Source: an uncultured Alphaproteobacteria bacterium
GTDB taxonomy: Bacteria > Pseudomonadota > Alphaproteobacteria > Methylaequorales > Methylaequoraceae
Reading direction: 5' to 3'
Length of the DNA stretch: 64,000 bases
NCBI GenBank assembly: GCA_902563305.1
Contig: CACEWP010000004.1
Coordinates: forward strand, 43,150-107,149
Positions 28,686 through 38,722 of the stretch are shown in pieces. The position numbers were made by a program, and so were the translations under genes. A model generated the notes under the pieces. That model was not told where the DNA came from. It saw only the letters and a list, made by a program, of their open reading frames with translations, and did no database searches. Each line of letters begins with the position of its first letter. Position 1 is the stretch's first letter.

Positions 28686-30044
28686 ATGAATAGTAAAGAA
28701 AGTAGAATTTTAATAATTGATGATGAACCTGATATTTGTGATCAACTTTCAGGACTTTTGAATGATATAGGTTACATATGCGATAAAGCTACAACATCTG
28801 AAAAAGGGATCGAAATATTTAAGAAAAACAATTTTTCATTGGTTCTTTTAGACATTTGGTTAAATAATTCAAAATTTGATGGATTTCAAGCCCTAGAAAA
28901 AATTCTTGGAATTGATCAGAATATTCCAGTAATTATGATTAGTGGTCATGGAAATATTGAAACAGCAGTTAACTCAATCAAAAAAGGTGCCTATGATTTC
29001 ATAGAAAAACCATTTGATAGTGATTTGTTGATTTTCAAAATTAAAAAAGCACTTGAAAATTTTATCCTAAAAAAAAAGATAAAAGATCTTGCAAAAAAAG
29101 ATATAGATTCAGAAATAGTTGCATTTTCAAAATCTTCTAAACTTCTTGAAAAGCAAATTAATGAGATTAGTAAAATAGATTCAAATGTAATTTTAATTGG
29201 TGATAATGGGAGTGGAAAAGAGTTTGTTGCATCAAGGATTCATAATCTTTCTCATAGAGCTAAAAAAAACTTCAAATCTGTTGACTGTAAATTAGAAAAA
29301 TTAACACTTGAGAAAAACCTTTTTGGTTACGAAGAAAATCAGGTTATTAAAGATTTAGGTATACTTGACGAAATTCATAATGGAACAATTTATTTTAAAA
29401 ATATAAATTTTTTTCCAGAAAACCTCCAAGGTAAAATTTTGAGAATTTTAGAAGAAAAAAAGTATTATAGAGATGGAGCTCTTAATTCCAATCCCCTTAA
29501 TCTTAGAGTTATTGCATCTGCTTCAACTAATTTCAGAAAATTAAATCTAAGAGCAGATTTACTAAAAAAACTAAATTTTTCTATAATAGAGGTACCCAGT
29601 TTAATGAAAAGAAAAGAAGACATAGAAAAATTAATTGAAATATTTGCTGATAAAACTGTAGTTGAAAAAAATCTCACAGTAGCTAGGTTCTCTGAAGAAG
29701 CAATATCTTACATAATAAATCTTAATTTCTTTAAAAATATTTCTCAACTTAAAAAATTTGTTGAATGGATTCTTGTTATGCTAAATTCTAAAAATATTAC
29801 TGAAATTTCAAAAAATGATCTTCTTGATACATTTTCCGATCTTTTTGGCTCAAATTATGCTAATTCTGAAGATTCAATGAATTTAAATATAAAAGTTGCA
29901 AGAGAGCAATTTGAAAAAAAATATCTTATATACAATCTCGAAAAATTTAAATATAACGTATCTAAAATGTCAGATGCAATTGGTATGGAAAGAACTGCCT
30001 TATATAGAAAACTGAAACTTTTAAATATTAATACGGAATTTTAA
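28686..30044 (+). CDS. ntrX: Response regulator NtrX with a degenerate AAA+ domain
   Basis: NtrX is the response regulator partnered with NtrY. The 452-aa product has a normal receiver (Asp56), a P-loop at about 172-179 (GDNGSGKE), and a C-terminal Fis-type HTH (MSDAIGMERTALYRKLKLL). The central domain is degraded: after NLFGYEE (211-217) the GAFTGA loop is missing, and the usual Walker B FLDEI reads YFKNI (236-240), without the acidic pair. It therefore should not remodel sigma-54 holoenzyme and probably acts as a plain DNA-binding regulator on sigma-70 promoters. GAFTGA loss has been described in some alphaproteobacterial NtrC-family regulators. Confidence 0.92.
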   Translation: MNSKESRILIIDDEPDICDQLSGLLNDIGYICDKATTSEKGIEIFKKNNFSLVLLDIWLNNSKFDGFQALEKILGIDQNIPVIMISGHGNIETAVNSIKKGAYDFIEKPFDSDLLIFKIKKALENFILKKKIKDLAKKDIDSEIVAFSKSSKLLEKQINEISKIDSNVILIGDNGSGKEFVASRIHNLSHRAKKNFKSVDCKLEKLTLEKNLFGYEENQVIKDLGILDEIHNGTIYFKNINFFPENLQGKILRILEEKKYYRDGALNSNPLNLRVIASASTNFRKLNLRADLLKKLNFSIIEVPSLMKRKEDIEKLIEIFADKTVVEKNLTVARFSEEAISYIINLNFFKNISQLKKFVEWILVMLNSKNITEISKNDLLDTFSDLFGSNYANSEDSMNLNIKVAREQFEKKYLIYNLEKFKYNVSKMSDAIGMERTALYRKLKLLNINTEF

Positions 30045-30046
30045 TT

Positions 30047-31429
30047 ATGAAGATTATTGTATGCGGAGCTGGTGAAATTGGTTCCAATATTGCCAAACAA
30101 CTTGTTTATGAGGATAATGATGTCACTATTATCGATGAATCGGAATCTTCCTTAAGATTACTTAATAAAAGTGTTGATTTAAAAACAGTTTCTGGAAAAA
30201 CGTCACATCCTGAAATTCTTGAAAAAGCTGGAGCAGATGAGGCAGATATGATCATTGCGGTTTCAGATAGTGACGAACTAAATATAATCTCTTGTGAACT
30301 TGCCAACCATTTATTTAAGATACCTCTGAAAGTTGCTAGAATAAAGGAGTCCGAATATTTAAAGAAAAACTATGCTGACAAACTATTTGTATCGGGAAAA
30401 ATTGATGTTGATGCAATAATTTCTCCTGAACTTGAGGTTGCAAAAGATGTGATTAGAAAGTTAAATACCCCTGGTGCATTTGATTCTTTTTATTTAGGTA
30501 ATAAAATAGCTAGAATAATAGGAATTTCTATAAATGAAACATGTCCAATAATTAATACTCCATTAAGGATGCTTCCAGGAATTTTTTCAGGTTTAGAAGT
30601 AAAAATATTATCAATCTTTAGAAAAAATGAAATAATTATTCCATCAGGTAAAATTGAATTATATCCAGGTGACGATATCTATATTTGTATAAAAAATGAA
30701 GATATATTAAGGGCATTAAGAGTATTTGGAATAAAATCTCAAGAAAATAGAAAACTAATTGTAGTAGGTGCAGGGAATATTGGCTTAAACATTTTAAAGT
30801 TATTAGAGAAGGATTACCCTGATATTAATTGTAAAATAATTGACAATGATCTTGAAAGAACAAAAGACATTTCATCACAATTGTCGAAGCAAAGCACAAT
30901 TCTTTGTGGTGATGCTAATGACTCAAATCTTTTAAAAGAAGCAGGTGCATCAAACGCTGAAGCAATAATAACTGTAACTGATGATGATGAAGTAAATATA
31001 TTTTCATCGCTTTTAGCAAAGGACCTTGGATGTAAGAGAACAATGGCAATTGTTAACAATACAAATTATAGAAACCTATCCAAAAAACTTGATTTAGATG
31101 TTCTTATTAATCCAGGTAATATTACGACATCGGCTATTCTTCAATATGTAAGAAGAGGAAAAGTAAAGGAAGTTCACGACTTTGGAAATGACAGAGGGGA
31201 AATAATGGAAATTGAAATTCTTCCAACAACTAAATTTGCTGATAAAAAAATTGAGGACCTAGATATGCCTAAAGGTGTTGTTATTGGGGGTATTGTTAGA
31301 GAAGATAAATTAATTTTTCCTGATGAAAATACAACGATTTATGTAAAAGATAAATTAATAATTTTTTCCGAACCATCATCAATTAAAGAAATTGAAAAAT
31401 ACTCTGAAGTCAATATAGAGTTCTTTTAA
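30047..31429 (+). CDS. trkA: Trk system potassium uptake protein TrkA
   Basis: TrkA is the cytoplasmic NAD-binding gating subunit of TrkH/TrkG potassium channels. The 460-aa product is a tandem of two RCK units, each with a Rossmann TrkA_N domain (VCGAGEIGSNIAKQL at the start and VVGAGNIGLNILKLL near residue 240) and a TrkA_C domain. The position behind ntrX is standard in alphaproteobacteria. Its stop shares one base with the dat start. Confidence 0.95.
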   Translation: MKIIVCGAGEIGSNIAKQLVYEDNDVTIIDESESSLRLLNKSVDLKTVSGKTSHPEILEKAGADEADMIIAVSDSDELNIISCELANHLFKIPLKVARIKESEYLKKNYADKLFVSGKIDVDAIISPELEVAKDVIRKLNTPGAFDSFYLGNKIARIIGISINETCPIINTPLRMLPGIFSGLEVKILSIFRKNEIIIPSGKIELYPGDDIYICIKNEDILRALRVFGIKSQENRKLIVVGAGNIGLNILKLLEKDYPDINCKIIDNDLERTKDISSQLSKQSTILCGDANDSNLLKEAGASNAEAIITVTDDDEVNIFSSLLAKDLGCKRTMAIVNNTNYRNLSKKLDLDVLINPGNITTSAILQYVRRGKVKEVHDFGNDRGEIMEIEILPTTKFADKKIEDLDMPKGVVIGGIVREDKLIFPDENTTIYVKDKLIIFSEPSSIKEIEKYSEVNIEFF

Positions 31430-32283
31430 TGTCGATTTGCTTTATAAACGGTTCATTTGAAGACAAATCTTCAGCTTCGATATCGATTCAAGATCGAGGT
31501 TTCAATTTTTCTGACGGCGTGTACGAGGTAATGTCCTTCCAGAAGAATAAAATAATCAATTTTGATAAACATATTAAACGTCTTGATAGATCTCTTAATA
31601 GTTTAAGAATTATAAAACCTATGAGAAACTTTAAATCACTAGAGTTAATAATAAAAAAACTCATTAAACTAAATCACTTACGTGATGGTTTTCTGTATTT
31701 ACAAATTACAAGAGGAAGTTCATCTAGGAACCATCTCTTTCCTTCATTGATTAACCCAAACATTGTGATTTTCACATTTAGCATAAAATTAGATGTAAAA
31801 ATGATCAAAAATGGAGTGAATGTTATGCTTTCTGACGATTTAAGATGGAAAAGATGCGATATAAAGTCTATTTCGTTATTGCCGAATGTTTTAGAAAAGC
31901 AAAACGCACATGAAAATGGAATGTATGAATCGTGGCAAAAAAGGGATAACTTAATTACCGAAGGATCAACATCAAACGCGTTTATTGTAAACTCTAAGAA
32001 TGAGATTCAAACCCATCCAGCAAATAATTACATTTTAGGAGGAGTTACTAGGGATACTGTAATTGACCTCGCGAAAAATTCTAAGTTTATTGTCAAAGAG
32101 AAAGCATTCACAAAATCAGAATTATTTAAATGTAGAGAAGCATTTTTAACTAGTACAACTGCAAGAATCCTTCCCGTTATAAGTGTTGATAATAAAAAAA
32201 TTTTTAATGGTAAACCTGGTGAAATAACCAAAACGTTGATTACAAAATATAATGAGCTTATAAAAAGTCAATCACATGAATAA
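31429..32283 (+). CDS. dat: D-amino-acid aminotransferase (PLP fold type IV)
   Basis: This class IV aminotransferase probably interconverts D-alanine and D-glutamate. The 284-aa product has the N-terminal SISIQDRGFNFSDGVYEVM, the PLP-binding Lys in RCDIKSISLLPNVLEKQ, and ITEGSTSNAFIV. These favour D-amino-acid transaminase, although branched-chain aminotransferase-like or 4-amino-4-deoxychorismate lyase activity cannot be ruled out. In most alphaproteobacteria hfq stands between this gene and hflX; here the dat stop overlaps hflX by eight bases. Confidence 0.85.
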   Translation: MSICFINGSFEDKSSASISIQDRGFNFSDGVYEVMSFQKNKIINFDKHIKRLDRSLNSLRIIKPMRNFKSLELIIKKLIKLNHLRDGFLYLQITRGSSSRNHLFPSLINPNIVIFTFSIKLDVKMIKNGVNVMLSDDLRWKRCDIKSISLLPNVLEKQNAHENGMYESWQKRDNLITEGSTSNAFIVNSKNEIQTHPANNYILGGVTRDTVIDLAKNSKFIVKEKAFTKSELFKCREAFLTSTTARILPVISVDNKKIFNGKPGEITKTLITKYNELIKSQSHE

Positions 32284-33379
32284 TATAAAAACTTTAGTAA
32301 TTCACCCTTATATAAAAACCTCTAGAAGAGATAAAGATTTATTATTGAATGAGGCAATATGCTTAGCTGAAGCTATAGAATTAAGATGTATTTTCTCAAC
32401 TAGTGTAGGGATAGATAGAGTAAATCCCAAAGCATATTTTAAGTCAGGATATGTTTCTTATCTAAAAGAAAAAGCCATTGAACTTGATATAAAGCTTCTG
32501 TTTATCAATACTAATCTTACGCCGATACAACAAAGAAATTTAGAAACAGATATAAATTGTAAAATAATAGATAGAACTGGTTTGATTTTAGAAATATTTG
32601 GATCTAGAGCTAGATCAAATGAGGGGAAATTAAGTGTCTCACTAGCAAGTTTACAGTTTCAGAAAAGCAGGCTAGTTAGGTCATGGACACATTTAGAAAG
32701 ACAAAGAGGTGGAGCTGGTTTTATGGGTGGTCCCGGAGAAAAACAAATTGAATCAGACCGGAGACAGTTGACAGAGAAGATAAATAAACTCAAAAAAAAA
32801 ATTAAAAAAATTGATAAAATACGAAATATCCAAAGGTATAGAAGGGTGAAAAATAAGTTACCTGTAATTTCATTGGTTGGTTACACAAACTCTGGAAAAT
32901 CAACATTATTTAATTTGATAACAAAGTCGTCAGTTTTATCCAAAAATATGCTTTTTGCATCCTTAGATTCAACTATTAGGAATGGTTATGTTAAAGGTTT
33001 TAATTTTGCTTTTATTGATACAGTAGGTTTTATAAGAGATTTACCTACAACTCTAATTGATGCATTTAAATCTACTTTAGATGAAATAATCAACTCAGAT
33101 CTCATTCTTCATATTAGAGACGTAACTGATTCTCAATTTTTAATGCATAAAAATGAAGTACTAAAAATTCTCGAAGAGATAGGTATTAATAGAGATGACA
33201 AAAGAATCATAGAGGTAATTAATAAAGTTGATTTAATAGAAAATAAAGTAAATTTTCATAATCTCATTGATAAAAGCTCTGTATTGATTTCAGCAAGAGA
33301 TGGTAAAGGTATTGATTCACTTAAAACTAAAATTCTCAAATGTTTTGAAAATTATGATTTAAAAAGTGTTTTAAATTAA
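32276..33379 (+). CDS. hflX: Ribosome-associated GTPase HflX
   Basis: HflX binds the 50S subunit and rescues or splits stalled ribosomes under stress. The 367-aa product has the N-terminal HflX domain with the glycine-rich GGAGFMGGPGEKQIESDRR, a coiled region, and the G domain with G1 GYTNSGKSTLF, G3 DTVGFIRDLP and G4 NKVD. The usual C-terminal extension is short. It converges on the dehydrogenase-like gene with a 9-base overlap. Confidence 0.94.
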   Translation: MNNIKTLVIHPYIKTSRRDKDLLLNEAICLAEAIELRCIFSTSVGIDRVNPKAYFKSGYVSYLKEKAIELDIKLLFINTNLTPIQQRNLETDINCKIIDRTGLILEIFGSRARSNEGKLSVSLASLQFQKSRLVRSWTHLERQRGGAGFMGGPGEKQIESDRRQLTEKINKLKKKIKKIDKIRNIQRYRRVKNKLPVISLVGYTNSGKSTLFNLITKSSVLSKNMLFASLDSTIRNGYVKGFNFAFIDTVGFIRDLPTTLIDAFKSTLDEIINSDLILHIRDVTDSQFLMHKNEVLKILEEIGINRDDKRIIEVINKVDLIENKVNFHNLIDKSSVLISARDGKGIDSLKTKILKCFENYDLKSVLN

Positions 33380-34249
33380 TAGTCTAATCAGATTAGAAGT
33401 ATCTTCTTTTTCATATCCAAGTTTTATCAATTTTTTATAATAACTTTTAATTAATTTTGTTTGAGGAAGTTTGATATTTGTTTGATCAATTTCATCAAAA
33501 ATTATATTTAAATCCTTGAGCATGAGTTTGTTCATAAAACCGAAGTCAAATTCATTTTTACTCATCGTAATTCCTCTATTTTCTAATTGCCACGACTGAC
33601 CAGCGCCACTTTTTAATACACTTATTAAATTTTCTATATTAAGTTTTTTTTTTTTTGCAAAATTCAACCCTTCAGCTAATCCTTGTATTATTGAAGCTAC
33701 ACATATTTGATTTACCATTTTAGTCAATTGTCCAGAGCCACTATTACCCATATATACTAGTGTCTTGGAGTACAAACTTAAAGTACTTAACAAACTATTG
33801 AATTTTAATTTTTTTCCTCCAACCATTATTGATAAAGTTCCTTTCTCTGCACCAATTTGACCTCCACTAATTGGTGCATCAAAAAAAAATGATTTCTTTG
33901 ATAAAAATTTTTTGTATAAAATTTTTGATACCTTACATGAAGCAGTTGTATGGTCAACTATGATTGTATTTGGTTTTGTTCCCTTAAGAATTCCTTTTTT
34001 TGATAAATATATTTCATTTAAATCATTGTCATTACCAACACAAGAAATTATGAAATTACAATTATTTGATAGTTTTTCCAAACTATCATGAATATGTAGA
34101 AATTTTGATTTTATATATTGTTTTTTTAACTTTTGAGTATTTTTTGATTTTCTTTCAATTATATGAACATGTTTTTTTGCTTTTAATAAATGAGATGCCA
34201 TGTGAAATCCCATAATCCCAATTCCAATGAATCCAATATTTTTATTCAT
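33371..34249 (-). CDS. 3-hydroxyisobutyrate dehydrogenase family NAD(P)-dependent oxidoreductase
   Basis: The 292-aa product has the N-terminal Rossmann GFIGIGIMGFHMASHLLKA, the substrate-binding DAPISGGQIGAEKGTLSIMVGG, and the catalytic Lys segment GSGQLTKMVNQ. These mark the beta-hydroxyacid dehydrogenase family (3-hydroxyisobutyrate, tartronate semialdehyde or glyoxylate/succinic semialdehyde reductases). The substrate cannot be told from motifs. The start overlaps the clpB stop by eight bases, so it is transcribed with clpB. Confidence 0.85.
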   Translation of the reverse strand: MNKNIGFIGIGIMGFHMASHLLKAKKHVHIIERKSKNTQKLKKQYIKSKFLHIHDSLEKLSNNCNFIISCVGNDNDLNEIYLSKKGILKGTKPNTIIVDHTTASCKVSKILYKKFLSKKSFFFDAPISGGQIGAEKGTLSIMVGGKKLKFNSLLSTLSLYSKTLVYMGNSGSGQLTKMVNQICVASIIQGLAEGLNFAKKKKLNIENLISVLKSGAGQSWQLENRGITMSKNEFDFGFMNKLMLKDLNIIFDEIDQTNIKLPQTKLIKSYYKKLIKLGYEKEDTSNLIRLLI

Positions 34250-36824
34250 GATCTATTATTAATTCGTTATTTTGATTTAAAGTTATTTTTAAAATTGAAC
34301 CTTCTTGAATTTTGTTACTAAGCATTAAATGTGCTATTTTATCAATAATTTCTGTCTGAATTACTCTTTTTAATGGTCTTGCACCATATGTACTTGAAAA
34401 ACCCTCATTGACTATCCATTCTTTTGATTTTTCGTCTAATACAACAGATAATTTTTTTTGCTTAAGAATATTACATAAATTCTTTATTTGAATTTCAATT
34501 ATATTATTTATTTCTTTTTTAGTAAGCCTATTAAAGATTATTAAATCATCTATTCTATTCAAGAATTCTGGCTTAAAAGATTTTTTAACCATTTCCATAA
34601 TTTTTTCTTTGGTAAAAACTTCTATTTTATCTTTTTGTTCTTCTGAAAATTCAATTAATTCAGCACCAATATTTGAAGTCATTATAATTATAGTATTTTT
34701 AAAATTAACAACTCTACCTTGAGAATCTGTTAATCTTCCATCATCAAAAACTTGTAATAATAAATTGAAAATATCTGAATGTGCTTTTTCAATTTCATCA
34801 AGAAGAATCAATTGATATGGTTTTCTTCTTATTGATTCAGTCAAAATTCCACCCTCTTCAAAACCAATATAACCGGGTGGAGATCCTATTAACTTTGAAA
34901 CAGAATGTTTTTCCATAAATTCTGACATATCAAGCCTAAATAGTGATTTTGAATTATTAAAAAGGAACTCTGCAAGTACTTTTGTTAATTCTGTCTTTCC
35001 AACACCAGTAGGACCTAAAAATAAAAAAATTCCTATAGGTCTGTTAGGATCTTGAATGCCAGCTCTAGATCTTAAGACAGATTTAGATATTTGTTTTATG
35101 GCTTCTTGTTGTCCAACAACTTTTTTTTCTAATTCCCTTTCCATATTTATAATTTTTTCTTTTTCACCCTCTAACATCCTATCAACAGGAATTCCTGTTG
35201 ATTTTGAAACTACTTCTGCAATTTCATCAGAAGAAACAGATTTACTTAAAATTTTTTGTTTTTTTTGCGATTCAAGATCTTTGAGTTGTTTTTCTAAAGT
35301 TGGGATTTTACTATACGCAAGCTCACCCGCCAAGGATAATTCTCCTTCACGTTGTAATATACTTAGTTTATTTTTACTATTTTCGATTGTTGACTGAATT
35401 TTTTGGATATCGTTAATGATATTTTTCTCTTTTCTCCAATCTTGATCAAAATCTCGGAATTCTTTTTCAAGTTTATTTATCTCTTTTTTTAAATCATTTG
35501 TTCTGTCTATTGATTTCTTATCATTTTCTTTTTTCAAACTCTCATACTCAATTTTACTTTGAAGAAGTTTTCTTTCAATTTTGTCTAATTTTTCAGGTTT
35601 AGAATCTATTTGTAATCTTATTCTTGAAGCAGCCTCATCCATTAAATCAATTGCTTTATCCGGAAGGAATCGGTCATTTATATATCTTTGTGAAAGCTCT
35701 ACGGCAGATACTATTGCGGAGTCTAATATTTTAACTCCATGATGAACCTCATATTTTTCTTTAAGACCTCTTAGTATTGAAATTGAATCTTCTAAAGAGG
35801 GTTCTTCAACTAAAATTTGTTGAAACCTTCGGGCTAGGGCAGCATCTTTCTCGATATTTTCTCTATATTCTTTAAGAGTTGTAGCTCCAATACAATGCAA
35901 TTCGCCCCTTGCAAGTGCTGGTTTAAGAAGATTGGAGGCATCCATTGTACCATCAGTTTTACCTGCACCAACTAAAGTATGAATCTCATCAATAAATAAA
36001 ATAATCGAATCTTTATTTTCCTCGATATCTTTTAAGATTTTCTTAAGCCTATCTTCGAAATCTCCTCTAAACTTTGCTCCAGCTACTATAGACCCCAAGT
36101 CCAATGAAATTACTTTTTTATTTTTTAGTGAATCAGGAATGTCATTATTAATTATTCTAAGTGCTAAACCCTCAACAATAGCAGTTTTACCAACACCTGG
36201 CTCTCCAATTAAAACTGGATTATTTTTTGTTCTTCTTGATAAAACTTGGATACTTCTTCTTATTTCTTCTTCTCTTCCAATAACTGGATCTAATTTTCCA
36301 GTTTTAGCAAGCTCAGTCAAATCTGTTGAGTATTTTTTTAATACATTAGAGTCAATATTGGTATTTTTATTTTCTATTGTTTGTCCTTTTCTTAGTTTTA
36401 AAATTGCTAATTTTAAGTTTTCCTTATTAATATTATTTTCTTTAAGTAACTTGGATACCTCTAAGTTTTCATTCTTAACTAAAGTATACAATAAAATCTC
36501 GGGAGATATGAACGAATCATTAAATTCATCTTTAATATTTTTTGAGTCCTCTAAAACTTTTACCAATTCATCTGAAAAAAAAATATTTAAATTTCTGCCT
36601 AAAACTTTAGGGATTTTATTGATTTGAATTTCAACTTCCCGCTTTAAACTTGAATTCTCAGCTTTACAGTTTTTTAATAATTCAATTAAGAAATCATCAT
36701 TAGAATTAATTATACTATGAATTAGATGTGAATTAAGTATCTGCTGATTATTTAACGATATTGCTTTATTTTGTGCTTGATTGATAACTAATTTACTTTT
36801 TTCATTGAATTGATCAAAATTCAT
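34242..36824 (-). CDS. clpB: Disaggregase chaperone ClpB
   Basis: ClpB, with DnaK, extracts proteins from aggregates. The 860-aa product has the Clp N-domain (about residues 1-145), NBD1 with Walker [16 protein letters not shown], the coiled-coil M-domain (about 400-530) that separates ClpB from ClpA, and NBD2 with [15 protein letters not shown] and a C-terminal [10 protein letters not shown] sensor. Length is standard. No clear heat-shock sigma promoter is visible in the 42 bases between clpB and the divergent CoA transferase gene. Confidence 0.97.
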   Translation of the reverse strand: MNFDQFNEKSKLVINQAQNKAISLNNQQILNSHLIHSIINSNDDFLIELLKNCKAENSSLKREVEIQINKIPKVLGRNLNIFFSDELVKVLEDSKNIKDEFNDSFISPEILLYTLVKNENLEVSKLLKENNINKENLKLAILKLRKGQTIENKNTNIDSNVLKKYSTDLTELAKTGKLDPVIGREEEIRRSIQVLSRRTKNNPVLIGEPGVGKTAIVEGLALRIINNDIPDSLKNKKVISLDLGSIVAGAKFRGDFEDRLKKILKDIEENKDSIILFIDEIHTLVGAGKTDGTMDASNLLKPALARGELHCIGATTLKEYRENIEKDAALARRFQQILVEEPSLEDSISILRGLKEKYEVHHGVKILDSAIVSAVELSQRYINDRFLPDKAIDLMDEAASRIRLQIDSKPEKLDKIERKLLQSKIEYESLKKENDKKSIDRTNDLKKEINKLEKEFRDFDQDWRKEKNIINDIQKIQSTIENSKNKLSILQREGELSLAGELAYSKIPTLEKQLKDLESQKKQKILSKSVSSDEIAEVVSKSTGIPVDRMLEGEKEKIINMERELEKKVVGQQEAIKQISKSVLRSRAGIQDPNRPIGIFLFLGPTGVGKTELTKVLAEFLFNNSKSLFRLDMSEFMEKHSVSKLIGSPPGYIGFEEGGILTESIRRKPYQLILLDEIEKAHSDIFNLLLQVFDDGRLTDSQGRVVNFKNTIIIMTSNIGAELIEFSEEQKDKIEVFTKEKIMEMVKKSFKPEFLNRIDDLIIFNRLTKKEINNIIEIQIKNLCNILKQKKLSVVLDEKSKEWIVNEGFSSTYGARPLKRVIQTEIIDKIAHLMLSNKIQEGSILKITLNQNNELIIDHE

Positions 36825-36866
36825 GCTTTATTTTGATTATATTAAACCAAAATCTCAAGTATTTTA

Positions 36867-38027
36867 TTGGAAAAAAATTTAAATAAGCTACCCTTGGATG
36901 GTGTTGTTGTTCTAGACTTAACAAATGTTTTGTCTGGTCCTTTTGCCACTTTAATTTTATCTGAGTTAGGAGCGAATGTAATTAAGGTAGAGAAACCTGG
37001 AGGTGATGATTCAAGAGCCTTTGGTCCTTTTGTTGATGGTCACTCAGGTTATTATATCTCTTTAAACAGAGGTAAAAAAAGTATCGAATTAAACCTTAAA
37101 AAAAAAAAAGATAAAAATATTTTTGAAAAAATCTTAGAAAAATCAGATGTTTTAATCGATAATTTTAAGCCAGGGACACTTGAAAAACTAGGATATAGCT
37201 GGGAATATTTATCTAATAAATATCCTGAGTTAATTCATTCTAAGATAAGTGGTTTTGGAGAAACTGGACCATTTAAGGATTTACCTGCGTACGACATTAT
37301 AGTTCAAGCTATGGGTGGGCTTATGAGTATTACAGGAACTGGTAAAGATAATTTTGTAAGAGTCGGAACATCAATTGGTGATATTGCTGCAAGTTTATTT
37401 GCTGTAATTGGAATTTTATGTCAATTAATAAGAAGAAATACAACAAATAAAGGATCCAAACTTGATCTTAGTATGCTCGACTGTCAAGTTGCAATTTTAG
37501 AAAACGCTATTGCAAGATACACTATTACTGGAATAGTACCCGAGCCGATGGGCACAGATCATCCTTCAATAACTCCTTTTGGTGGGTTTGAAACCAAAGA
37601 CGGTAAAATAGTTATAGCAATTGGGAATAATAAATTATTTAAAAAATTCTGTAAGGTAATAGGTGGGATGACGATTTCAAAAGAATATGATTCTAATAAA
37701 AAAAGAAATTTAAATATTAATAAACTTAGAAAGAGAATAGAGAGGTATTTGAAAAAAAAAACAAGTGAATACTGGTTAAAGCAGTTTGCTACAGAAAAAA
37801 TTCCTTCAGCCAAAATTGATTCAATAAGTGAATTGATTATGAATAAGCAGATAATTCATAGAAATATGTTAATAGATTATTCATTAAATTCGAAAAAAAA
37901 TAATGAAATGAAAGTTACAAATATGCCATTTAATTTTAATTTTATTAAAAATAAATCTAAAGTAATAAAAGCTCCAGGTTTAGATGAGAATAGGAAAGAT
38001 ATTTTGAAATTCTTTGGAATTGATTAA
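36867..38027 (+). CDS. CaiB/BaiF family (family III) CoA transferase
   Basis: Family III CoA transferases move CoA between carboxylic acids through an aspartyl-CoA intermediate. The 386-aa product shows LDLTNVLSGPFATLILSELGA, KVEKPGGDDSR, SLNRGKKSIELNLK, LIDNFKPGTLEKLG, YDIIVQAMGGLMSITG and LDLSMLDCQVAIL. The last two surround the region of the catalytic Asp. The acid used is unknown. It starts at TTG 36867 without an obvious ribosome binding site, divergent from clpB. Confidence 0.88.
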   Translation: MEKNLNKLPLDGVVVLDLTNVLSGPFATLILSELGANVIKVEKPGGDDSRAFGPFVDGHSGYYISLNRGKKSIELNLKKKKDKNIFEKILEKSDVLIDNFKPGTLEKLGYSWEYLSNKYPELIHSKISGFGETGPFKDLPAYDIIVQAMGGLMSITGTGKDNFVRVGTSIGDIAASLFAVIGILCQLIRRNTTNKGSKLDLSMLDCQVAILENAIARYTITGIVPEPMGTDHPSITPFGGFETKDGKIVIAIGNNKLFKKFCKVIGGMTISKEYDSNKKRNLNINKLRKRIERYLKKKTSEYWLKQFATEKIPSAKIDSISELIMNKQIIHRNMLIDYSLNSKKNNEMKVTNMPFNFNFIKNKSKVIKAPGLDENRKDILKFFGID

Positions 38028-38722
38028 TGCCAAGGTCCTTTTCTTCTAGCTAGTATTGATTTTCCCTTTTTTATTTTTGAAGACCTAGTTTTTTCAACAA
38101 AAATAACAGCGTATACTAAACCAAAAATAAACCCTCCAATATGTGCAATCCAAGCTATATTAGAACCTTGACTTCCAAGATTAATAAATTGATAAAAAAA
38201 CCAAAAAATTAAAAGATAAAATGCTGGAATTCTTATTGTAAAAAAAATGAAGAATGGAATTAAAACTAATACTTTTGCCCTGGGATATAAATAAAGATAT
38301 GCCCCCAACACTCCTGCAATAGCTCCTGATGCTCCGATTAGTGGAGTGTTTGAGGTGATATCTATTAAGCCGTGACAGATTGATGCAAAAACTCCACTAA
38401 TCAAGTAAAAAAAAATAAATTTTTTTGCACCCATTTTATCTTCAATGTTGTCCGCAAAGATCCAAAGGTATAACATATTTCCCAAAAAGTGCATCCATCC
38501 ACCATGCATGAAAAGTGAGGTTAATAATGTAAGAGTGGGTGAGAATGACGGTATTTCAGAGTTTAAAAAAAATGTAGAGGGTTTAAATCCAAAATAGTAT
38601 GTATAAAAATTATAATCATTAGAAGTTATTTGCAAGAAAAACACAAAACTACAAATTAATAAGATTATTAATCTTATATATGATTTATTTTGGGTGGGGT
38701 TATCGTCTTTAAGAGGAATCAT
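38024..38722 (-). CDS. Rhomboid family intramembrane serine protease
   Basis: The 232-aa protein has about six membrane segments. The catalytic Ser lies in LIGASGAIAGVLGAY and the catalytic His in AHIGGFIFGL; the loop MHGGWMHFLGNMLYLWIFADN carries the conserved HxxxN-type segment. It should cleave transmembrane substrates in the inner membrane. Its start overlaps the pdeM-like stop by four bases, and the end overlaps the CoA transferase by four bases in convergent orientation. Confidence 0.93.
   Translation of the reverse strand: MIPLKDDNPTQNKSYIRLIILLICSFVFFLQITSNDYNFYTYYFGFKPSTFFLNSEIPSFSPTLTLLTSLFMHGGWMHFLGNMLYLWIFADNIEDKMGAKKFIFFYLISGVFASICHGLIDITSNTPLIGASGAIAGVLGAYLYLYPRAKVLVLIPFFIFFTIRIPAFYLLIFWFFYQFINLGSQGSNIAWIAHIGGFIFGLVYAVIFVEKTRSSKIKKGKSILARRKGPWH

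Noticed and set aside
36139-36627. 162-aa open frame on the plus strand
   Set aside because: It lies wholly inside clpB, antisense to well-conserved NBD1 coding sequence, and has no own protein features; it is a shadow of clpB. Similar antisense frames inside ppiD (13309-13653), umuC (45062-45481) and the helicase gene (41266-41646) were dropped for the same reason.
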